Shown here one piece after another: positions 49,301-56,974 of a stretch of 64,000 nt of DNA. Both the position numbers and the translations under genes were made by a program. Source of the stretch: Tubulanus polymorphus (lineage: Eukaryota > Nemertea > Palaeonemertea > Tubulaniformes > Tubulanidae); contig NC_134031.1 of the NCBI RefSeq assembly GCF_964204645.1, forward strand, positions 18,101,307 through 18,165,306. Direction: 5' to 3'. The stretch's first letter is position 1; each line of letters opens with the position of its first letter. Below the pieces are notes generated by a model. It searched no databases, was not told the origin of the DNA, and saw only the letters and a list, made by a program, of their open reading frames with translations.

Positions 49301-49604
49301 AGCTGTGTAAGGTATAGTAAAGCCAAGCCCCAGTACTCTCACAACCCCTCGATGCAACCCGAGGCGTAGCTAAAACAGGGACGCTTATCCTTTCTGTAAC
49401 TCTCTCTCGGTTCTCATCGGATAAAATGTTATCGAAGGAAATCGTCGATTGTTCGATATCTTTAACAATAGTTCTGCACCTGCATCGGCTGGTGCTGATG
49501 TGTCTCACTGCGGGCAATAATTTAATTAATGAATCTAAATACTGCTGGGTACGCCATCTTTTGTTGAATGTTAAGTTTAATCGAGGTTTTCGTATATGAA
49601 ACAT
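43320..49604 (-). CDS. NUDT8: Mitochondrial Nudix CoA diphosphatase (NUDT8-like), first intron carrying a transposon
   Basis: Four exons join in phase: 44622-44506, 43957-43819, 43736-43653 and 43559-43320 (TGA). They give 192 residues resembling NUDT8: a beta-strand entry AAVLISLC, TLRSSKLVQHRGEVSFPGGK, the Nudix helix NTAVREAEEELGI with its metal-binding glutamates, and a C-terminal RDRSPKIWGITAIFVHYTLK, as in the coenzyme A diphosphatase branch. The family hydrolyses CoA and derivatives to 3',5'-ADP and phosphopantetheine inside mitochondria. A candidate first exon lies at 49604-49359: a basic, amphipathic presequence-like start followed by SFDNILSDENRERVTERIS, the type of segment expected before the core. 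Its donor does not match the phase of the next exon (phase 0 available, two bases needed), so the donor, the acceptor or a small missing exon remains open. If it is correct, the whole transposon pair lies in the first intron. Confidence 0.85.
44715..44946. repeat. 26-bp minisatellite GACAGTGACATAGAGTGACATCGGGG
   Basis: About eight to nine units based on 'gacagtgacatagagtgaca' plus 'tcgggg', with small variants. Since 26 is not a multiple of three, the same peptide words recur in shifting frames. Its inverted relative near 49140-49220 suggests a subterminal repeat of the transposon rather than an independent satellite. Confidence 0.85.
45060..45200. repeat. Direct repeat of about 38 bp
   Basis: Two copies of 'aatgtgataattattaatca' with flanks, at about 45070-45107 and 45150-45190, separated by some 45 bases, lie between the minisatellite and the 3' end of the ATPase gene. 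Confidence 0.75.
45269..47186 (-). CDS. DUF3987-like P-loop ATPase/primase-helicase-type protein of a transposon
   Basis: Three exons join in phase: 47186-45981 (402 codons; ATG in a strong context, GCCATGGCT), 45794-45635 and 45492-45269 (stop), giving 529 residues. An upstream in-frame ATG at 47234 is possible but weaker. Seen: a helical N-terminus with PDVLDLLKLYDRAYNCNCDIA, a Walker A GDPGCGKS at residues 88-95, a Walker-B-like LITSDEGG near 140-147, and a later KLLKPWFYQWSLIVRLCIHF block resembling the conserved RLA/LH region of DUF3987. In prokaryotes and phages this family goes with primase-helicase modules. Here its gene diverges from a transposase gene across about 570 bases, so it is probably the second protein of a mobile element, perhaps aiding replication or strand transfer. 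The C-terminal 130 residues are of unknown fold. Family assignment is from motif order, not a search. Confidence 0.75.
47187..47759. promoter_or_regulatory. Divergent promoter region of the transposon pair
   Basis: The 573 bases between the two start codons must hold both promoters. An 'aaccaatgaaaatgg' CCAAT-like box lies at 47269-47283 and another 'gccaatag' at 47700-47707. No TATA box is obvious. A plus-strand open frame at 47539-47724 is short and shows no family features. Confidence 0.5.
47760..48800 (+). CDS. ISXO2/IS1595-type (Merlin superfamily) DDE transposase
   Basis: A 346-residue intronless frame, starting at the ATG in 'aatatggag' (an in-frame stop lies just upstream). Order: an N-terminal region; half of a zinc ribbon (CPVC at 73-76, a third Cys at 99, the fourth apparently replaced); a helix-turn-helix (LTIAEILEITYWLSRG to GLSSKTIVDW, about 125-160); then the DDE core with Asp189 in VVEIDESKFGKRK, Asp251 in IMSDCWKAY and Glu288 in NLIENQWLHAKK, followed by a YLGHYLWRCR helix. 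These are the marks of the bacterial IS1595/IS1016 group and its eukaryotic relative Merlin. It would cut and join the element's ends. A polyadenylation signal AATAAA overlaps the stop (48799-48804). All catalytic positions are present, so it may be active. Confidence 0.88.
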   Translation: MEFGTRLIFGTTNMISPESKKLKNDDSWTCSYERDDKKKVITYKELIGTIMNTRRGTIDWLMDRNLIAASRQCPVCNDEMKLSLDVSKKSASEGWRWSCRKRVDSVLHQRFKSVRADSWFSKSNLTIAEILEITYWLSRGVQQTVIQTEMGLSSKTIVDWASFFREVCELVVFDNCKAIGGPGKVVEIDESKFGKRKFNRGRCVDGQWVFGGIERGNNKNVFMVSVDKRDSDTLIPIIEKWILPGTTIMSDCWKAYSSLNQRGFEHLTVNHSVTFVDPDTNACTNLIENQWLHAKKNFPKYGTVKGHFDSYLGHYLWRCRVGDEDPFLHFLKDVSKIYKSNQINVP

Positions 49605-49949
49605 TTCGGTCTACTCTTATATTCACTACAGTTTTCACAAACGAAGAAAAACGAACTAAAGAACGAAGATTGAATTTCTGCTGTTTTGTGCGGCCCGTTT
49701 TTTGTGTCGAACTCAATTTGACAATTCTTTTGGATAATCTTCGATTTCGCGTCAATGTCAGTCAGGTTTCAATCACACTCTTGCTTCTTCGGATGATGAT
49801 TCCCCACTTTTTTATCCGTAAACCTATCTCTTGAATCTAAAACGTTATGAAACACCTGATACAATCCTTAAAACACATAAAAAGAGCCCAAATAACATGC
49901 CCCGAAAATGTGTGTAAACAAACTCCACGTAAAGACAACGCCGCCTATC

Positions 49950-50490
49950 GCAATGCTGCTCGGTGATGAAGATACTTTTTATGTTGCTGGGATTCGAACC
50001 CGACTGGCAATTAGGTTCTCGCTCAGGCTCGAGAAGAGCAATTCTACTGAGATTTCATATTTCCTCATTTCGAGGAAGCGTGAATTTAGCGAAAATAATT
50101 GTCTCATTCATTCACAATGAGCTACCGAAAAAACCCATTACAAATGACAACTACAGACATCTTTTGAAATCATGGACAGTTTTTCAACAACATCTCACAA
50201 TCATCTGAAACAATACCGAAATTCTGGAAAAACCGATCTTTGGCAATCCACAAATTAAACTCAACAAGAAAACTGATTTCTCAGAATACATACAACATGG
50301 CATAACCAATCTGCAACATCTTTTTGATAACCGTGGTAATTACAAACTACTTCACGAAACTCCGCTTACAAATAGATTAAAACATACACGTTTACACAAC
50401 GCGATACCGCAAAATTGGAAGCTAATTCTATCGGACAAAAACTTAGACCCTGGTGATCTACCCCAAAATCTATGTCCAATTTGATAATAT
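49950..50490 (+). pseudogene. Decayed non-LTR retrotransposon ORF2, 3' part
   Basis: A plus-strand frame from about 49963 to the stop at 50481-50483, with one in-frame stop at 50206-50208, reads like the C-terminal end of a LINE reverse transcriptase polyprotein: a WTVFQQHL stretch, then IFGNPQIKLNKK, GITNLQHLFDNRG and LHNAIPQNWKLIL blocks. These correspond to the region after the RT domain in CR1/L2- or RTE-like elements. No upstream RT core with the YxDD motif was found, as expected for a 5'-truncated copy. Confidence 0.6.
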
Positions 50491-51890
50491 AGATTGTACT
50501 ATAGGGAAAATTGCATCATCTCAAATTTATAGAATTCTACTATTCAAAAATCTCCATCAAATTTCAACGCAAGTTTCATTTTATATGATTAAAAAATCTC
50601 AACATTTCAGAATATGATTAAAATCGCATCGTTATTTCTATCAAAACCGGATTTATCAGGAGAGGAAGGGAATCTTAGCGGACAATTCGAGAAACCTCCA
50701 CAACACCTTCGTCGCATGATCTATATCTAAACCGGTTTTATCAAATTTTGCTAGCTCAGAAAATGTGGGGGGTTCTAACTAAGTTTCTGAACGTGTTTCA
50801 ATTTTGAATGTCACCGCGAAGTTCAGAAAGTAGGTCAATGAAATTCATCCCCAAAAACAAAGTTTCATGCTGGCTAGTTGAAGACACTAATATAAGATAA
50901 TTCCATTTCTCTGCTGCCATTAAATGGTAAGTGGTATTGTTAATTTTACACAAGGTATAAAAACATAACAAAGTTGTTTACAATGTTACAAATACATGTA
51001 CTATTTACAATACTGTTCAGGAGGGATCTAAACCATCTTTGATTTAATTAGCAAATTAGAAATTTGGAGTTTTTCAGTGAGTCGAAGTTTGTCTCAACTA
51101 GCAATCGTCTGCGAAGTTCAGTTACTACGTAGGGTACAATCAATAAGAAAATGTCATTCCCAGTGAGGAAAACGACTAGCGTCACAGGCGGATCCTCAAT
51201 TGCCAAAAGTAGAATCTTCTATTGTCGCAGAAGCTGATACCCTACTGCATACTAGCAAACACCTTATGTAAGCTCATCTACCGCAACCGGACTCCTCGAT
51301 TGCCAAACTACTGAACACTTCTGGTCCTACTGAACACTAGCGCCACAGGCAGATCCTCACTTGCCACAAGTGGAATTGTAGATCGCTGATATATTGCTTG
51401 ATATCTGATTGTGAAATGTTTTTCTTCATCTGTCAACCCATTTTCATTATCAACAGTTCGACTGAGCTCCACACAGGCCATTATTAGCAGGTTCCCGTCA
51501 CTCGCGCCCTGAACTCCACTCAAGGTTTGTCCACTTCCTCTGCCCGGATCAGGATTCGAACCCATGTTCCCCGATTGACGACCGGCGACTTCATGGTTAA
51601 ATTGTTTCATCTAATATCTATATTAATTTTGTTCATCGTAACTTAAATATAATATTTTCATTACTGTTCATAATATTTGAATTTATGCCGGATGTTTTAG
51701 AAAATGAACTATTTTACTATTTACTCTTGGAGACCGACGAGTGTTGACATCTCAAATATAAAATTGTATTTAAACTCGATAGAAATCGATAGTTTTTCAT
51801 TTGGTAGCAGGAGCTGTATAATTTGCAACTGTCCACCACTGGGAAAAAGTCAAGGTATGTGATTATAATGAAATAATCCAATATTCGTAA
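50491..51890. other. Intergenic sequence with a SINE
   Basis: No coding exon. Contains a tRNA-like SINE (listed) and a weak duplication of 'gcggatcctcaattgcc' (51187) and 'gcagatcctcacttgcc' (51349). Confidence 0.45.
51520..51610 (-). mobile_element. tRNA-derived SINE head
   Basis: On the minus strand 'tttaaccatgaagtcgccgg' is followed by a good B box, 'gggttcgaatcctgatccgg'. The A-box side is degenerate. It differs in sequence from the two SINE heads at 23.8 and 27.6 kb. Confidence 0.5.
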
Positions 51891-51891
51891 T

Positions 51892-52100
51892 GCCCGGCGC
51901 ACACCTTTGCGATTGATTGATCGTACGATCGCTTCATCGCATGGTTTTATAGCATCATCGTAAAGGTATGCGGTGGCATCCGGAGCCAATTTCATCGCGT
52001 CATCGCTTCATCGCAACAAATCAAACATGTTTGATATTTTCATCGTATCATCGCATGCGATGATACGATGACACGATGATCGCAAATGTGTGCGCCCGGC
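51892..52100. mobile_element. MITE with GCCGGGCGCACAC-type terminal inverted repeats
   Basis: Left end 'gcccggcgcacacctttgcg' and right end 'cgcaaatgtgtgcgcccggc' are imperfect inverted repeats around a 209-bp body. Inside lies a second strong palindrome, 'tcatcgtatcatcgcatgcg' and its complement, near 52041-52072, plus many 'catcg' words. No protein is encoded. An 'at' dinucleotide flanks both ends, but no longer target duplication is clear. Confidence 0.8.
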
Positions 52101-52743
52101 ATCGCGCGTTTGAGATCATTTTCAGGTGAAATTGAAATATTGGCTCCACGAGTAGCACATTATTTTTCAATACTAGCTGGATCGTGTATTTTACCGGTCT
52201 ATGGGGCAGGGGGCGCCGGGGGAACGTTTCGGTCATAATATGGTGAAAGCGTCGTGTAGGTTTCGCGAATCGTCCACTGCTTCCTAACCTGTAGGGCAGG
52301 GAGCTCCCAGAATACGGAATTTGATGAACTAGAAATAGAAACGATGGTGGTGAATCAGATTCGAATATGTTTAGAATTTTTAATCAATGCAGAATAATGC
52401 AGAATTCCCCTCCGATATTTAACTTCGGTAAAAGTGCAGATCTGCACCTTTCGTGATTGACGCAATCTACTGAATGACAGAATCCAGGCTAAAACCTTTC
52501 TAGTGAAGATTTAAAATTAACCAATGGCAATGTACTGAATTGCTGATGACATTTTGAATCTGAAACAATGATATTTAATGTAATTGATTGAACCGTTTAC
52601 ACGGAGAGGTGCGGATCTGCACTTTTACCTTAACTTCAATTCCCTTCAATATAACTGCTGTCTTTAGGGCCTACTGACGTTAGGGGGTAGGCGCGAGGGA
52701 TTTATTCATAAACATTAAAATATTCTAGGTACGGTAGCGGAGA

Positions 52744-53514
52744 ATGTTGATTAATCTGATGACTTGTGTTTGTCTCATCGCTGCCCTGTGCGCGTTCTGT
52801 ATTGTGTCAGTCACTGGTAAGTTAACGTTAGATAGCCTACATAAAATGTTAGGGAAGAGAGTGCGCAGTTACTGTGATTGTGGGAGATTTCAAATTCAAA
52901 ATTCAATTCTGTTTGCAAAGCCAATCGTCTCGTGCTAGCCGCAAAAATCATTTACATGTACATGTTGACAACTTCCGAGAAAGCCTCCCTCTGAGGGACT
53001 GGTCAAGGGTGGATCCGGGATTTTCAAGGGGGCTCTTCTGGTCATCCCCCTCAGAAAATCTTGAAAAATAAATATATGTATTATTCTCATGCATTCTGAG
53101 CGTTTTTAGGCACTGGTTTGTCATCTCATGTATGTTTCTAAAATAAAGCGTTGAAAAACATTGACAATTGATTTGATTGATTTTGCATAAATAATTCGTG
53201 CGAGGTTATGAGAGAACATGTAATTTTCGTGTTGAATAAGTCGAACGTTTTCGGGTTAACGGCCCCTTCCCAAGACAATTCACAAATGATGCAAAACTAC
53301 AGTCGTGATTTTTATCAAAAATGAAACTGTTTGTTCTTCTATGGATTTTTAATTATTTGAACTCTCTGCCGAGGATAATTCTATTGTTGTATACACCTCA
53401 GGGGAATGTGTTGGAGCTGGTCAAACATGTTTCAGTAATAGAGGCGACTCTTGCTGCGGCGGAAGACTGTGCGCCTACGAAACTCCTACCGCCTCTATTA
53501 GCCGTTGTTTTTAG
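52744..53514 (+). CDS. Small secreted cysteine-rich peptide, inhibitor-cystine-knot (knottin) pattern
   Basis: Exon 1, 52744-52816, encodes a start and a hydrophobic signal peptide of about 24 residues and ends ACTG|GTAAGT in phase 1. Exon 2, 53402-53514, follows ACCTCAG in phase, and ends in TAG. The joined product is 61 residues. The mature part has exactly six cysteines spaced C-x6-C-x7-C-C-x4-C-x11-C, the classic knottin layout, all in exon 2, with the intron at the signal-peptide border. A polyadenylation signal (AATAAA, 53703-53708) follows at a suitable distance. Such frameworks are used by ion-channel-acting peptides, antimicrobials, protease inhibitors and endogenous signalling peptides; the loops alone do not say which, so calling it a toxin would be unwarranted. 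No neighbouring paralogue was seen. Support is signal peptide, splice sites and cysteine spacing together. Confidence 0.7.
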
Positions 53515-53702
53515 CAAACCAATCCAAGTACGTATGGAGAGGTTTCACTCAAATTTACGGTAGCTAATCTACAGTACACCGTGTCCGTTGATTTGCTGAT
53601 GTCTCGTATTTTGCAGGCGGATAGGGGTTAGAATGTCGTCACGCAAAAAAACCGAGGCAGATCTACACCGAAAAGAGTGGATTTAATATCTTTAATGGAT
53701 GA

Positions 53703-53708
53703 AATAAA
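53703..53708 (+). terminator. Polyadenylation signal for the cysteine-rich peptide gene
   Basis: AATAAA lies 189 bases after the stop codon, within 'gatgaaataaactttattg'. Confidence 0.5.
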
Positions 53709-54113
53709 CTTTATTGAAGATGAAATTACGACCTTTTACTTTAATTTAATGATGTCCAATTGCGACGGGTCAGGCAGTTTTTGAAAGGTGACTGAGTCTT
53801 AAAAGAATCGGGACTTGGAGGAATGCCTGCAGGATTAATCGAGGTTGACGGTTCGTTGGGTGTTAATGTATACTCGGATTAGAAATGATTCAGACTACAT
53901 GTTGATTTGCAGATAGTACCACAAAATGAACTTTCTTAGAAAAAGATTGCAATCCGTGGAGGGACCGGCTCACCGTCAGTGGTGTCAGATCATGACCGTC
54001 ATGTGATGCCCCTATTTGAATAGACTGGTTGCCTGTCTCATTCAATATGTGTATTGAAATTGGTTTGAAGAAACAGGTGTCCAATCTCCCCTCCCCACAA
54101 TGAAAAATACTCT

Positions 54114-55252
54114 GACCTCAAAGTGAAAAAGGGGTTCAATCGTGTAACATAAGAAACAATGAAATTTGATCTGTTTGTTTCTGGATGCTTGTGAAAGAAT
54201 ATCGTTGGTTTCCTCTAAATCTATTTTAGTCGTTGCATGAACCGTAATGTCTATCAGTCGTTTCTAACGAAGCTGAATTTCACGACTTGAACAAAAATTA
54301 AAAGAAATCAAATTGAATCTGTGTTTGATTAAATCATCACTAATTTATGAGTAATTGAATTGAAATTTACGAAATAATCACTTTCGATTCGATACAGAGA
54401 ATTGTACATTACATGACACATAACTAGAACATTTTCTAAATGTGAAATAGTCGGTTGCGATGAAATTCAGGAGCCTAATCAGCCACTCTTATATGGAATC
54501 ACTCATTTAGACTGAACTTTGTCGCCGAAACAAAGAATAGAAGTAAAGCTAGAATTATTTGAGAAAATCAAATCCGGGAGCCGGCATGGAAATTACCGGT
54601 ATGGCAGCACATACCCTATAGATGCGCCTTTACGAGAGAGAGACTGAAGATGTCAAAAATACATAAAGATACATAAAAATGTATTTTTGAGTATTAATAC
54701 CACCTGTTCAGAAACAATTCAATACTAGTTTTCGAATCCTCGATAACAACGATAAATACAGTAGAGAAAAAAAACATTCATATTTTAGTGAATGAATATT
54801 TATTCGTTGATAAAATATACATTTATAAAAGCTCTAAAAATATATGATTAAAATATACATATATCGTCTTCTAATCACTTGTGACAAAAAATAAATATGT
54901 TTGCGATCAAAATACACAGGGATCGATAAGTCTAGAATTAACGAATTACTTTAAAAATTTTCTAGTTATATGTCATGTAATGTAAAATTCTCTTAAAACT
55001 GATTACTTCATGAATTTCTATTCAATTACTCATTAATTAAAGACGATTTAATCAAACACAGATTCAATTTGGTTTCTTTTCAAGTCGTGAAATTCAGCTT
55101 CGTTAGAAACGACTGATAGACATTTTCCATGCAACAACTAAAAGATTTAGTGAAAACCAACAATATTTTTTCACTATCATCCAGAATCAAACAAATCAAA
55201 TTTCATTGTTTTTCTTTACTACACAATTGAACTCCGTATTCACTTTCAGGTC
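54114..55252. mobile_element. Long inverted repeat with arms of about 310-330 bp
   Basis: Left arm about 54114-54440 and right arm about 54945-55252 are reverse complements with a few substitutions and small indels. Shared words run throughout, for example 'cgaagctgaatttcacgact' (left, near 54270) and 'tctatcagtcgtttctaacg'. The central 500 bases are AT-rich and non-coding. The arms would form a foldback of more than 300 bp. It could be a non-autonomous DNA transposon with long terminal repeats or a local inverted duplication. Confidence 0.85.
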
Positions 55253-55289
55253 TTTAGATAGTTGTAACGAACATCATGAGACTTCAGCA

Positions 55290-55575
55290 AGGCGACGACT
55301 TATCCAAATGATAACTTGTAAATTGAATTAGAAATACAAATTGAGACTAGAAAAGGAGACAATCTTAATAATGTGACGACTTTATCCAAATGATGACTTT
55401 ACGCTTAGTCAATTGAATAAGAAGTACAAATTGTGACAATAATAGAGATGATTTCAGTAATGCGACAACTATGACAACTAACAATAAGTAAATTGAATTA
55501 ATTTAAGAATATGAATTGGGGCAAAAATAGAGATGACTTCTGTCAGTGATGTGATGAATGACTTATCCAAATGAC
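55290..55575. repeat. Tandem repeat of about 100 bp, three diverged copies
   Basis: Units contain 'gcgacgacttatccaaatga', 'ttgaattagaaatacaaatt' and 'aatagagatgacttc'. Reverse-complement relatives lie near 15455-15530 and 31755-31870, so this is another dispersed family that is amplified here. Confidence 0.75.
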
Positions 55576-55758
55576 CATCGTGGACCTAGGTCCTAACCGG
55601 GGTTTTGCCGATTTTCAAGTTGGTTATTTTTAAGTAGAATCTGGTGAAAAATAACGAATGTACAAAAATCTTGAAAAGGTTTGTGATATTTCAACTGATT
55701 TCATCAGTAATAATAAAGAAAACTAACGAACATGATATAAACAACCGTGAAAGATTAA

Positions 55759-56610
55759 TTAAATAGATTTTGATTGTTCTCTCATTTCTTTGGTCGTGAA
55801 CTGGATTCCGTTTGATGGTAAAACACTCGCGACAAACGGCGTAAAAATCGCCAGCTTCCAATTATCTCCGAAAGTCTGCGCGACGTTATCCTCCCAACCG
55901 AGGTCGTAATCTCTGTTCGCGTCGTTGAATTCGCGCGACGTTTGACCGTTAGAGACCAGGGTCACATGACGCGCAGTCAACACGACCAGTAAACAAGTCG
56001 AGATCGTCGACGCGGTGAACGTGAAGTTTAAAACGGCGGAATACGCGTCGATAAATCCGAATAACCACGTGAAAAACGGAAAGATAATCCCCGGAACCGA
56101 TTTCAATCCGTCCCGATCGAAATACGTGACGACGTGCGGGACGTTTAGCCAGACTCCGGCTACGGCGACGCCTGCAGCTCCGTACGATACCAGATTCAAG
56201 TAGAATCGATGATTCGCGTGTCCGACGCAACCGCCCGTGAATAAACAGTGATGATCGCGTTTCAGGACGCATTTATCGCACGTGAAACAGTGATGCGATC
56301 GAGGAGGAGCGTTTAACTCGCACGAGTAGCAGAAACGCCATCCGCGAGGTAGAATCGCCGGCAGTATCTCACTGCCGCTCGTCACATCAACCGTCACCAG
56401 TTTGTAAATACAATACATTGAGTTAACGTAACTGATCAGTGAAATCAGTTGAACTAACCGATACGCGAGTGAACCGGGCGAGTGAACTTCGGCTAATACG
56501 ACGCCTACTTGAAAAAACAACAACCAATGAATCATAAACAGTAAACTGATGAATCCAGCGACTTCCGTCGGTCTTTTCGGTAACATCAGTGATTTCAGCG
56601 TCGCTTCCAT
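55759..56610 (-). CDS. ZDHHC24: DHHC-type protein S-acyltransferase, ZDHHC24-like, single exon
   Basis: A 283-residue frame, close to the length of human ZDHHC24, from the ATG at 56610 (context GGAAATGGAA). Four or five membrane segments are visible (about 20-40, 48-70, 130-155, 170-200, 205-230). Between the second and third lies the cysteine-rich domain: CYSCELNAPPRSHHCFTCDKC, then the catalytic DHHC at residues 119-122 followed by GGCVGHANHRFY. Cys122 would carry the acyl intermediate for transfer of palmitate to cysteines of membrane or cytosolic proteins, probably in the Golgi or ER. The zinc ligands look complete. The gene lies head-to-head with SURF1. Assignment to member 24 rather than another short DHHC protein is from size and overall look. 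Confidence 0.85.
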   Translation of the reverse strand: MEATLKSLMLPKRPTEVAGFISLLFMIHWLLFFQVGVVLAEVHSPGSLAYRLVQLISLISYVNSMYCIYKLVTVDVTSGSEILPAILPRGWRFCYSCELNAPPRSHHCFTCDKCVLKRDHHCLFTGGCVGHANHRFYLNLVSYGAAGVAVAGVWLNVPHVVTYFDRDGLKSVPGIIFPFFTWLFGFIDAYSAVLNFTFTASTISTCLLVVLTARHVTLVSNGQTSREFNDANRDYDLGWEDNVAQTFGDNWKLAIFTPFVASVLPSNGIQFTTKEMREQSKSI

Positions 56611-56974
56611 TTCCTTCGCCTTGATTCGGGTCGAAAATATCGCTTCGAACACGAATATTCAATATATTTCGGAGTTACAAGTTTCTTGTTTCTTTTTCAT
56701 TTATTTCCGGGTTCACTAATCGACCAAAGCGCCGTCTTAAATTCAATCCGACTGCGTGTTTTACTGTACAGAACTGTCCAATTCCGCGTTTTTATTATGA
56801 ATGTGTGTGGATGTAACCGGCTCAAGGTCGTCGACCGTACGTTGTCAAACTTACGAAACAGAAACAATAATTGACTGATTGATCTAATTAATCTATACTG
56901 ATGATGTTTGGAACGAGAAGAATTCTTCAAGCTTCGAGCAGCAAAATAAATGTAAATCTTCACAACGACTGGGA
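56611..56974. promoter_or_regulatory. Shared bidirectional promoter region of ZDHHC24 and SURF1
   Basis: Only 364 bases separate the two divergent start codons, so transcription of both genes must begin in or very near here. No TATA box near a plausible start is clear, as is usual for housekeeping pairs. Confidence 0.55.

Noticed and set aside
55949-56272. 107-codon minus-strand frame inside ZDHHC24
   Set aside because: Another frame of the acyltransferase gene; Arg-rich composition from codon bias.
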